Shown: piece after piece, positions 24,307 through 38,400 of the stretch | How the letters are laid out: every line of letters begins with the position of its first letter | Position numbering within the stretch: the first letter of the stretch is position 1 | Assembly: GCA_001466705.2 (NCBI GenBank) | Contig: LATX02000100.1 | Span: 310,001 to 374,000, forward strand | Reading direction: 5' to 3' | Source of the DNA: Moniliophthora roreri | Lineage: Eukaryota; Basidiomycota; Agaricomycetes; Agaricales; Marasmiaceae | Length of the DNA stretch: 64,000 bases | Translations under genes and position numbers: made by a program | Notes under the pieces: model-generated | What the model saw: the letters and a program-made list of their open reading frames with translations, nothing else | The model's database searches: none | What the model was told of the DNA's origin: nothing

Positions 24307-25369
24307 TCAAATATGAGAGGGTGAAGTTTGTGTGAGAATGTTATTTCGGATCGTGGTAATATCATCGTCTATGAGGCCCAAATACTGTTTGCAATAGTTC
24401 TCCACTCCGCCATACTTATCTTCCAGTAAGTAAAGGAATGCAGTCATTGTTTCCGACCTGAGAGAAAGGTAAATTCTAGGTCCTGCCTGAGAGTTCAGGT
24501 ACTCGCCGGCATGTAAACATATTGAGAGCTGCCTCGTTGTTGGATGCAAACAGCGGTTCTATTGAAAGACGCTGCATGATTTTCGCGCGAGCTGGTTCTC
24601 GACCCACTCGACTGAGAGCATAATCTTCAGCAATTTGCTGATTATCGACACCAGCAAGCTGTGTACATGTTTTGGGATGAGGTACTTTTTATATATATGA
24701 TAGAGCACTCACCTTCAATATAATAGCAGCGATCAATCCTGTCCGATCTTTCCCAGCTGTACAATGAAAGAGACATCCTTCATTTGGTCTATCACGAACG
24801 TGTCTAAGTATCTGTCCAAAAGGCAGTCCACCGTGGTCAAGTATTTGAGAATAAAGTTCCATAAAGGCTTCTGTCTTTCCGCTTGCGTATAGTTGGTATC
24901 GTCTAACGGTAAATATGCCCGTCAACAATTCGTCAAAGTCATGAGGATGAAACCGTCACGTACGTACTTGGCCATCATTTCCGGACTGTAATCCTCTTTC
25001 TTGAAGACTGGTGTCCGCACGATCTCCACACCGTCGATGGAAGGTAAAGGACTGTTGTACTTTTCTATTTCTGTGTCCGATCTCAGATCGAAAACCTTTG
25101 ATATTCCCAGCTCTTTCAGTTGCTTTTTCCCTGAGAAAGCACTGAGAAAAGAGTCGAAAGCAAAGATGAAGAACTATACCTTTCTCCGTGACGCTTGCAA
25201 GTTCTGCGCTACGGTACAGGAGTCGTCGCTTCGTCGTCTTGTTCACAAAGGACGTGGATCGATAGCCTCCCAAATCACGCACATTAATGACCCCTTCAAC
25301 AGTAACGAAGGGTGGCCTGGAGAGGATATCCTGGACATAGGCGGGATCTAGTGGCTCGAGGTCTTCCAT
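24307..25369 (-). CDS. Protein-tyrosine phosphatase of the Y_phosphatase3 family
   Basis: Start ATG at 25369 (MEDLEPLDPAYVQDILSR). Early motif VINVRDLGGYRS is typical of this PTP-like family. The active-site loop HCTAGKDRTG lies near 24755 with the CX5R cysteine and arginine intact, followed by LIAAIILK. The C-terminus carries YLSLRSETMTAFLYLLEDKY and YCKQYLGL, which match the family's end region. About four introns; roughly 270 aa. Members act on phosphotyrosine proteins or phosphoinositides, and the substrate cannot be decided here. It is head to head with MCM6 across 128 bp. Confidence 0.85.
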
Positions 25370-25497
25370 GAGAGTGAGTTACAGCTGTCAAAGGTCGCCG
25401 AATAAAGCCGGCGTCTTATTTAGCCTGCCCTAAAGTGCTTTTCACGCGCGTCGCGTCTGGTCTGGTCGCGTCCCCTGCACTTCACCACACCATCACC
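25370..25497. promoter_or_regulatory. Bidirectional promoter, phosphatase / MCM6
   Basis: Only 128 bp separate the start codons of two divergent genes. The sequence has several CGCGTCGCGT-like GC-rich steps around 25438-25470. Such ACGCGT-like content recalls the MCB cell-cycle box of fungal replication genes (the match ACGCGCGTCGCG is imperfect). Confidence 0.4.
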
Positions 25498-28767
<3,270 letters not shown>

Positions 28768-29100
28768 ATTTTTCGGGTCTTTCTCTTGTTTTATCTGGTA
28801 TGTTTCTGTAACGTAAGATTGTATGGTAGTGTTGTGTTACTTGCTTCGGAAAAAGCTCTGTCTTGTTACGTTAGTTTCAACGCAACCGATCGTCACACGT
28901 GGTGAGAGGTTAGCTCAGTTTGGTCGTCTGGCTTGTATAAACGTCTTCCCTACCTTGTTCGCAAGGACATACACCCATCCGCTACCGCCATACTTTCTTG
29001 AGCTTTGATGGATACTTTCCTGTAAATATTCCGGAAATTCGAAATCGGGTTATTTCATCAACCTCACCACGTATCGGATCACAATCGACTCGCCTATACA
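28768..29100. other. Intergenic region MCM6 - formin
   Basis: 333 bp holding the MCM6 3' flank and formin leader. A stretch near 28905-28980 looks faintly tRNA-like but does not fold to a cloverleaf (see rejected items). Confidence 0.4.
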
Positions 29101-32100
29101 ATGACTTCGGATGTCTTGATAGTTCCAGTTACCACCGTTACTCATACTCTCTGCTTTGCGGAAGTCGGTCACGATGCTACTGCTCAGGATGTTATTGATA
29201 ATATCCTCGAAAGAGAGCAGATCAAGTCGGAAATTCTGGGAGACCTGGAGGATGCAGGATGGGCATTACAGAGGATCAGATCCGAAAGAAATGGTAGAAA
29301 ATGGGAAGACGAAGAACTGGATGCTCTTGGGGACGGTACGTGGCTCATTTTTGAGAAACATATTCGTCCTGAGGATTTATGCGCAGGAACTGTTGAGCCG
29401 ACAACCAAGATAGCTCCTGTGCTCAACGCAGCCCGACCCGAGGAAGCCAGCCAGAGACATTTCTCCAGTTTTCCATTGACAAACCACCTTCACACCCCCG
29501 TTGTTAGACTGGTGTCACTCCACCCTTTACTTTCTTTGAACTTAACCTTTGTCCGCGTTCCCGAAATTCATGACGCTTTTCTTCACAAATGCTTCGTATC
29601 GAAGACTACGACGGTCAGCGAGGTCATTGACTTGGTTGTCGAAGAACTCGGCCTTCCTACCAAACCATTACCAGGAGCAGGAGGTGGAGCTGTGGACTAT
29701 GTACTGGAGGAGGTCTGGAGTGAGGACGACACTGAAAGTACGCGGCCCATTTCCCCGTTCGAATCTCCGTTAACAATATCTAGAGCCTTCGAAGCTACCT
29801 GCCTCTGCGCTGATACACCCTATCGTGCAATCTCCGTTTTGTGCGAATCCCTTTCAATCCTCTGCTATTCGAACTTTCAGATTCTCCATACCCAAAGAGT
29901 GGTTTCAAAGGAAATCGCGCAGTGTGTCATCGGCTTCGATGGAGCCTTCGCAAAACACCATCAGACGTCTGGCAGCCCTTCAAGAGATGGAAGACGAAGA
30001 AGAAGAGGGTGCAGAGGAAGAGGGCACTGCGAAGATGAGCGACGGAAAAACGGCAACGCCGACCCACAGCCCAAAATCAAGTGCAGACTGGCGCACGGCA
30101 AATCGACTGTCAAGTATGTTTCAGCTGGATGGGTGGTTAAGCGGTGGTGGTGGCAGAAATAGTGTAGTGCTATCTGCCGAGGATAAGAGGAAGAGTGTCA
30201 GTGAGCCTCGGCTCGTCGAGCAGCACACTGGTTCTAGTTTACGTCATTCAGGAACGGAGTCGGATACAGGCGATGAATCTGACTTTGAGGAGGCGTTTAA
30301 TAGCATGGTGGTGAGCATAATAAGCTTAGGTACAGGAAGGTGCCCTGATCTTCTATTTAGGACGGCATGAAACTCAAACCAGAGAAACGACAAGGCATGC
30401 ACGCTTTACCATTGGAACAGAAGAAGTACCTTCTACGACAGCATCGGCAAAAAGGTGTTGCATCAAATACTATGCCGCAGATGTCTCCAGGGCGCCATGC
30501 CAAGACATTCGGGCCTGCCAGTGCTAGTGGCATTACTCGGATTGTACCACAGCTAACTGGTGGTGACGGATATATGAAGCGACTGTCGTCATGGTTGCCG
30601 GGCACTACGTCAGATGGTAGTCCTACTTCTGGCAATTTTGAAGGCGCTATGCCCAATGGTGACAACAAGGCTCACATTGTCGAGGAACCGCAACCTATTC
30701 AACCTCAGGCCACTGGCGGTTATTGGGGGAGCTGGTTCACCTCCTCTGGAGGAAAGAATATTGATGGCTCACCCAAAGCATATGTCGACGGACTGCTGAC
30801 TTACAAGACAATGGATAGGAAGCTCACGAAACATCTCATTTCGGTGAGGATACAACTCGCGACTTCCAACGCTGCTTGGGTACAAGAGTTTGCTGGGCCG
30901 GAGAAAGGACTGGAGACACTGGGTAATCTTTTAGCAAGTCTTGTCGGAAAGGGAGGGAAGAGGAGGTCTCTGACCGAGACCGAGACGAGTAACTTGAGCG
31001 AAATCATCAAATGCATTCAACAACTCGTCAAAAATCAGGTAAGTCTCATGCCTGCTTTCTGGGTACGTGAGAACCGAAATCCCTGCCAGATTGAGCATAT
31101 ACCGCAGCCACCACTGATCACCCATATAACCTATGCTATGTATGGCGCGTCTCTCAAGTTGAGAACTCTCATAACACAGCTTCTTGTGGCTATCATCTAC
31201 TTTTATTCGGATGGCCACTCAGCCGTTCTCTCTGCTCTGTCGGATTACAGCGTTGCTTATGATGAAAAGTTCCGCTTTGAAACCCTTGTCGCTTCATTAC
31301 GCATACCCGATGTTCATGCCTACGAAGTAGCAGACGATGTCTCTGGATTTGGAAGCGAAGAAGAGGGTATTTGGGAAGCTCGAACAGCGACAATGGTTCT
31401 CATCAATGAATTGACGGGTACCCCCGATTCAGTCGAGGATCGTATTATTCTCAGGGAAGAGTTTGGTCGCAGAGGGTTGAATGAAGCCATTGTCGTACGT
31501 GGCTTTCTCAGTGCGTTTCCTACATCCTAACAAGGATATATCCAGCTGCTCCAATACATTCGACCTCCCGACCTCCTGAGCGATGAGCTGAACGAGTACA
31601 CACAAGAGAAATTAGCAGACGAGCAGGCCATGAGGGAGAGAGCTCGGGCATTATTTGTGGATCATGGTGATGGAGAAGGCTCGGAGTCTGAGGTTGCATT
31701 TAAGGACGTTGTGCGACTAGCAAGACAGCATGGAGAGCTATACCCTATCATGGTGGATATCCTGAATCACTACACAGAGATTCTGCAGAAGGATATGGAA
31801 TTGTAAGTTTTGATTGGAACTTCATTAGTATCTTTTCTAACATCTTGAAGGCACCTAAAATCCGATCTATTCACTGTATTGGACCGCTTCGTAGAACAAG
31901 CTGCGATGCTAGACAACTTGTGAGTCTAAGTTGTCCTCTTGCGTACTAAGTGCTGAACCTTTCGCAGTGATGACAGCTGGTTCGTGTTCATGAAGCGATT
32001 CGCGGCATCTGTACAACACATCACTGGGCAAGAGCTGGATGTGAAGGCGGCTCCTGAGGCTTCCGCTATCAACGTTGTAGAAGAGGAGCTGGAAGCATTG

Positions 32101-35011
32101 CGAACGAAAGTGGAAGAATTGAGTGACGAGGTACGGAATTTTTAGGTCTCAACAAGCGCTTTGCTAATCTTATTGAACTTTTATTAGAGAACGTCTTTGC
32201 GCAATGAACTAAATCAGCAAATAGCGGAGCTCAACACGTTCAAGGCGCTGCCTTTGAACCTCCCAGGGTCCAACAACAAGGGGCCTGCCCAAGGCAAACA
32301 AGAGGTATACATTGAGTCAAGGTTATGTCGATCATTCTGACTCCCCCTGTAGAACTTTCACGGACTTGTGCAGCGCCTAGTACAGAAGGAGAAACAAGTG
32401 CTTGCGTTGCAAGCAGAACTTGATAAGTTCAAGACTCAACATCCTGGAGAGGGACGTGAAGCTGTAAGCATGTCCTCTCTTTCAATTAGCACGATTGAGA
32501 ACGTGTGTTCAGGACGAACGCGCAAAGCGAGAGCGCGACAGGGTGAAGTGGAATGCTCTCATGGAAGAGATCGCTAAACTCAAGATAAAGGTCCGTTCAT
32601 GCGCTCAATCGTTTTCTATTTTGAATGACTAAGCAGTGTGTTGTCCAGACTGGCGAACTAGAAGGCGAACTAGCCTTCAAAGACAAGGAGATCTTGTATT
32701 TCAAGCGTTCCCTAGAGTCTGTTTACAATCGTTTCCTTTCAAGAGAAGAAACTCGAGAGGGAAATCGCGTCGCAGAAATGGATGCTGAGCAGCTGGCGAC
32801 CCGCACCATTGAGAAACTTGCTCTCAAGGACGACCAAATAGCTTCACTAGTCGCTGAGGTAGCTGAACTCAAAAAACAACTCGCGTCAAGGCCAAAGAGC
32901 GAGAAAGAAGCCAAGTTAAGGGCTCCTCCTCCGCCCCCTCCTGGTAAACATCTGTCAACGTATGAGTCAGGGTCTCTTCTGACGCCGCCGCCACCGCCAC
33001 CGCCTAATCGCTCTCCAGTCCCCCCGCCGCCACCTCCGCCGCCTCCGCCAGCCCCAAGATCAATGACTGCTTCTCCTGCATCAACACCAAACCTGCCTCC
33101 CGACCCTGCTACACCACCACCAACACTACCACCACCGCCGCCTCCACCGCCTCCCCCTCCACCCGGAAAAGGAATTCCACCACCACCACCGCCCCCTCCT
33201 GCAAGTGCTCCACCGCCGCCCCCTCCACCTCCTGGCATGGCGTCACCTCCACTGCCACCAGGTCCGCCTCCACCTCCCATGGCTTCCAAGGGACCTGCGA
33301 CACCAAGATTCACGAAACCTGGGAAGCGGTTGAAGCCATTCTTCTGGAACAAGGTAGCAAATCCTGCTATTGCGTCCACTGTGTGGAATGAAGATACTTC
33401 GGAAATCCAGTTTGACTTGAATGATTTAGAGGCCACGTTCGCCATTGATAACTCTCCTTCTAGCATATCCCAGACATCGCTCAGCAGTCTATCCAAGAAA
33501 CAAAATCTCACAACCTTGCTGGATATCACACGAGCAAACAATATAGCCATCATGCTGTCACGTATCAAGAATTTGGGCCTGTCGGAAATCCGTCTTGCTC
33601 TACTTGAACTGAACGACGAGAAGTTGACAGTGGACGATCTAAAGGCCATCAGCAAACAGTTGCCCACTTCTGAAGAGGTCATACGCATCAGAGATTTCGG
33701 AGATGTCAGCAAATTGGCAAAAGCGGATCAGTATCTCAGTCAGGTAAATCATACTCAATATGTGCATGGTTCATTCATACTCACCATCTTTGCAGATCAT
33801 CACCATCCCCAGATTGACTGAGAGGTTAGACGCGATGATATTCCGCCGCAAACTAGAGTTTGACGTTGAAGAAGTCCGACCCGAACTAAATATCCTGAAA
33901 AGCGTCTGCAGTGAGCTGGAGATATCGCAGAGATTCAAGGGTGTTCTCAAGGTAGCTAGGTCGTCGCGCATCGTAATTCCTTGTAGCTCACGTCAAGATC
34001 ACAGGCCATCCTTGCTATCGGTAATGCCTTAAACGGGACATCCTTCCGCGGGGGTGCTCGCGGATTCCAACTTGAAGCATTACTCAAGCTCAAGGAAACT
34101 AAGACAGTCAAGGGTGGAACAGAATGCCCGACCCTCCTCCATTATGTCGCCAAAGTCTTAATGCGGTCCAGTCCCGAACTCTTAACATTCTCCGAGGAAC
34201 TTCCCCACCTAGAAGCCGCATCCCGGATCTCTGTACAGAACACAATGCAATCCGTAAACCAGCTGGTCTCTGGTCTAAAGCAAGTCCAAACTGAGATCAC
34301 GGAGGCTAACAAGCGGAAGAGCAGTCCACTCAATGACCGTTTTATCAGTACCATGGAAATCTTCGTCAAAGAGGCCTCAACAGTGGTGAAATCTTTGCGG
34401 AATATGGCTAGCGAAGTGGAGGACAAGTTGCGCAAGCTGTTAATTTACTACGGGGAAAATCCTGATTCACCGGACGCTCTTAAACCGGAAGAGTTTTTTG
34501 GTCTAATTCTCTCTTTCTCCGCATCTCTACAGGTTAGTGGTGGCTATTTTCATCCTTCAAATGCTCTCATTGATGCATTGATACAGAAATCTTCATTGGA
34601 AGTGCTTGATGCTCAAGCCAAGCTGGAAGCGCCCAAAGCCATGCCCGCGGAGGAAGAAACTTCTGAGGATAAGACACTGGAATCAGTACGCTTCGTCATT
34701 TCAACCATAACCTTTCTGCTATCTGCTAACACACATTATAGACTATGAAGGGAGACAAACTACCACCATCGCAAGGTTCGCGGCTCTTGTCGCCCACAGG
34801 ATCCCAAGGAAGGGCTCTGGGTCGCGATTTGGATCAAGCTATGAACAGTGTGAGGAGGACCGCAAGGCGCCAACAGCGGGCAGCTGCGCGTCCACTGAGC
34901 AGGATCTTCATAGACGGTGCGCCTCCTTCTGGTGGAAGTCGCTTCATGCCTCCCACAGATGCTGCGCCGCCTTCCTCTGGAAGCCGTATCCTTCCACCCT
35001 CGGAAGCTTAA
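29101..35011 (+). CDS. Formin (FH1-FH2 actin nucleator) with Ras-association-like N-terminus
   Basis: Nucleates and elongates unbranched actin cables for polarised growth and septation; about 1,700 aa with many introns. Order: two ubiquitin-like, Ras-binding-type segments at the N-terminus (TSDVLIVPVTTVTHTLCFAE to about 29345; LTFVRVPEIHDAFLHKCFVS to about 29740); an acidic/SP-rich linker; GBD/FH3 (DRKLTKHLISVRIQLATS; TYAMYGASLKLRTLITQLLV; ERARALFVDHGDGEGSE region) to about 31800; coiled coils (LVQKEKQVLALQAELDKFK); an FH1 proline tract (32925-33290); FH2 from KRLKPFFWNKVANPAI (about 33320) through LTTLLDITRANNIAIMLSRI to about 34610; and a basic autoregulatory-like tail (RRTARRQQRAAARPLSR). 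The end carries two short repeats of the type PSGGSRxxPP. The Bni1/SepA/For3 family in fungi is Rho-regulated; which paralogue this is cannot be told. Ends at 35011, convergent with the nucleoside hydrolase. Confidence 0.88.
32925..33290 (+). repeat. CCN/CCG/CCA proline-codon low-complexity tract (FH1)
   Basis: Runs of 5-12 consecutive proline codons separated by short linkers, encoding the profilin-binding FH1 region. The same tract makes long spurious Gly-rich frames on the other strand. Confidence 0.85.
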
Positions 35012-35159
35012 TTGTTATGCTTCTAATGTGTTTTGTTGTTTCACATACTATTCCTACTTTTCATTGGAGGGACAAGTTATTACACTTGCTACGCATCTAT
35101 TACATGTCGTGCATCTTCATACAATTATAATAATGACGTTACGAGGTTTCATGAAGGTC

Positions 35160-36557
35160 CTACCTCTGGTTAAGAGGAGACACGGCATCGCATTGCGAGA
35201 TGCAACCTAGGAACAATTCAAAGAACGCTGGTACCTCAATAGAAACAGGAGAATCAGTAAGAGGTTCAGCGAGAAAAAAAGGCTTGCTTACATCCAACGC
35301 TTCAGTTACGATGCAATTCTTCCCATCGCGTCCCCAAGAATCATCGCATCTGCGGTAATTCCAAACATCTACAACCGTCTCTCCGATCGTGTGCTCTCCC
35401 GTAAGTTCGATGTCCACTCTGTATCGTTTAGCCTTGAACAGCTCTGGCTGAGAGACATATGCCACTGTAAGCGCATCATGAAGCGGAGGCCCTTGATCGA
35501 AACCAAATGTGGATTTGCACGAATCGGCAAAAAAGCTGATAAGGGTGGAGAGTGTATGTCGCAAGTTTGTGCTTGCCGGGGGAAGGCTGTCTCCCGTAGA
35601 AGATGGTGAGAGGAGCCGACGATGAATTTCTTTCGTGACTATCGCAGTGTGGGTCACGTTGATCGGTAGCATGACAGCCGGGACGGGCGTGTCGAGTACG
35701 ATTTGGGCAGCGTGGGCTGTAAACGATGAGAACGAGAAGTGTGTGTGAGAAAGACGGATAGGATGCGTACGATCACATAAAATGTTGAACTCTTGAAGAT
35801 TGAATGTCAGGCATGAGACATCAGACCATCTCTGTAATATAGGCACATACCAGCGACAGCAGAACGATTCCCGAGTCCAACGCCCCCACCCATAAACACG
35901 AATTCTTCAACAGCATCTATCAGATCAGGATAGACCGATACAAAGAGGGCAATGTTGGTCATTGGACCACATGAAATAATAGTGACCTTCTTCCCGGATC
36001 CTGCCTTCCAACTTTCCTTGATATGGTGGGCCATTCCTTCGATGGCACGAGTAGGCTTGCCGTTAACATCCTTCGCTATCCAAGCAAGGACTGCGGGGTC
36101 AGAACTGCCGGGAAGACCCTCAACGCCACCGAGACCGTCTGGACCATGAATTTCGGGATCATGCTTGGTGGGGCGAATGAGAGGTTTTGAAGCACCGGAG
36201 TAAACACGAATATGTTCCTTTGCGCCAAAAGCTAGTAGACATCGTGCTGCATTGATTGCTTCATACGAGAATTAGAACGGATTTTGCGGCAATTTTCGGC
36301 AACTCACTTGTACAGTGACTGTCAGCGTTTCCATGGGTCTGAAGGGGTCGAATATGAAACTAATCCTTGAATCAACTGCTGGATCTACGATACCGTTGAG
36401 ACGCCGAGAAGATTGATGTTGTTACAGTGGATCGCCAGCATAATCGCAGTCGCATCATCATGACCCTAGCAAAACAGTAAAGGTCAGTAATTAAATGTTT
36501 GATTGAATAAGAATTGCCCTCAACTGGGTCAACGTCGAGCCAAACATTTTTGGACAT
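35160..36557 (-). CDS. Inosine/uridine-preferring nucleoside hydrolase (IUNH)
   Basis: Cleaves the N-glycosidic bond of ribonucleosides for base salvage; about 390 aa with four or five introns. ATG at 36557 (MSKNVWLDVDP) is preferred over the upstream in-frame GTG. The calcium-binding DVDPGHDDA motif is rebuilt across the first intron (about 36467-36524). Then follow AIMLAIHCNNINLLGVSTV, GPDGLGG, CGPMTNIALF, VFMGGGVGLGN and the FNILCDPEAAQIVLDTP motif, all typical of the family. The C-terminal active-site aspartate lies in GPPLHDALTV. The tail from 35350 down is somewhat longer than in protozoan enzymes. It is convergent with the formin (148 bp between stops). Confidence 0.88.
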
Positions 36558-36717
36558 GGCGGTGTGAGTCACAGATAGCTATCAGGCTTCTGTGCTCCCG
36601 CCATCACCATTGCATAGCGACTTCGAATGACTCAGGGGGACCAGGAACACGCGTATAAAGTTCTTTATCACCTTTTGTTCCTTTCTACATCCACTCCCAT
36701 CCATCCGCATACCGACA

Positions 36718-37669
36718 ATGTGGAAGTCCCGAAAGTTGAAGAAAATCGAGGCCAAATCCTCTGAACTTCTGAACGGTCCGGAACTTCTTGTCCATTCTAT
36801 CAGAGACAAGGATGTTTGTCCCCAGCATCAGAGTCCTCTATACAGCGCAGTTCCACCAGAAATCCGTAACATGATATTTGCATTGGCCCTTCTTTACACC
36901 TACGACAAATCCAGGCCTTTCTCCACTGACACCTATTATTATCGGCCAGATTTCCTCTATCGTGATCGTATCGACACATCTCTTCTGCTTACCTGTCGCC
37001 AGGTATATCTGGAGACCTGGTCCTTACCTTTGTCGAGAAACGATCACGTCTTTTGGTGTTATCGTGGTCCTCATGACGCAAGTCCATTCCGATTCTTTTC
37101 GTCTTTGAACGACGAACAACGTGCACTCGTCGAGCGCATTCATATCTTTGCACAATTGTATTGGTTTGAGGATCAGCACTCAGAATTCTCCCGAACGTGC
37201 CGGCACCTGGCTTTCACACCTCGTTCCATCCACATTACTATCCGTCACAGTGATTGGTGGTTTTGGGAGCACAACAACGCACTCGAACTCAAGGATGGTT
37301 GGACAGAATCATTGAGGAGCGTAAAGAGGTTGGAAGAATTGGTGCTCGAACTCGAGACGATAGAACGAGATAAGGATCAGGTTTGTGTGGATCCCTCCAT
37401 AAACTCTTGGAACTGATCGTTTCTAGATGTACGCTGTCGCTGAACGATTCCGAAAGCGCCATTTCACAATCCGAGATGGGCTTGTGTTGAAGCCAGACGA
37501 TAAACCTCCCTTCAAGCAGGAATGGATGGGTCCCGCTTCATATGATGATGGCCATACCTACAACACCGAGGGCAAGTACTGGTTTCAACGTGCGTATGGC
37601 AGTGATCCATCCAAGCCAAAGATCAAGTATTGCATTGTCAAGTTGCGTTGGAACGCGACTAGAATGTAG
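36718..37669 (+). CDS. Hypothetical protein with 2EXR/DUF7730-like N-terminus
   Basis: Two exons, about 36718-37380 and 37427-37669, joined by a canonical intron (GTTTGT..TTCTAG); about 300 aa. A lysine-rich start is followed by AVPPEIRNMIFALAL and LLTCRQVYLETWSLPL. This pairing (LPxEIRxxI.. then LLLxCRQVYxE) marks the large fungal 2EXR/DUF7730 group, which resembles the start of F-box proteins. The rest is Trp/Arg-rich (SDWWFWEHNNALELKDGW) and ends in YCIVKLRWNATRM. Function is unknown; some relatives are expanded in plant-associated fungi. Head to head with the nucleoside hydrolase (160 bp). Confidence 0.75.
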
Positions 37670-38400
37670 CTGGAAAGCCTGCGGATCAGTTCCGGCAGGA
37701 TTGTTGAGGAGGATGAGGTGGGAGGATGAGGCCGGGCCGTGTCCCACGTGGGCATTGTAGCGGACTTTCCTACTCTATTCAATGACTACACAATCAAATT
37801 TTTCCTTGAATTCCCTTAAATACTCAACTATTAGAAAGAATCAATTTCAAGTTCTGCATCGTAGCGCTGGAGCTCTCCAACTCACCGGTTTGAGTATGTC
37901 GTGTCGTTTGTGCCGCTTCGGAATCATCGAGAACATTGAGAGATCGAAAGGTATTGCTAGGAACAGGGTGGTGGTTGGGTTTCGGAACGAAGGTGTTCTG
38001 GAATCGGTCGCATAAGATCGTGTTTGGTAGTTTGCGGGTAGATCAATTCCTTGTTGCAGACTTTGGGACAAAGCCTCCCTTAGAACTATTGAATCGCACA
38101 GACATTTGCCTGATTACTGGATAGATGTATCAAAAAATGAGGCCAGCCAACAATTAAATGCGTGCTCGTACGTAACAGCAGTGATGAAAGAAACGCGTGT
38201 AAGCTGTAACAGTATCTACAACATATCCTTGACAACGACTTATCACATATGATAGAAATACAAGTTGGAGTTGGATAGATAAGTAATGCTGGATAGCTGT
38301 ACAAATGCGCAAAGAGATTCAAGTGAGGTCAATAATATCCATAATTTTCAGTGGCTAGAAAGAATTGAATAAGACCTCAGCCAAGAAAGCAGCTAGTACC
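37670..38400. other. Convergent intergenic region, no gene seen
   Basis: About 730 bp between the 3' ends of two convergent genes. AT-rich toward 38100-38380. Short open frames on both strands are unsupported. Confidence 0.4.

Noticed and set aside
28905..28980. tRNA-like string (GGTTAGCTCAGTTTGGT ... GTTCGC)
   Set aside because: The D-arm-like part is present, but no acceptor stem pairs, the T-loop lacks the TTCRA core and no plausible anticodon arm forms.
32723..33712. 329-codon Gly-rich frame opposite the formin
   Set aside because: It is the mirror of the FH1 proline codons; CCN repeats read backwards give Gly runs.
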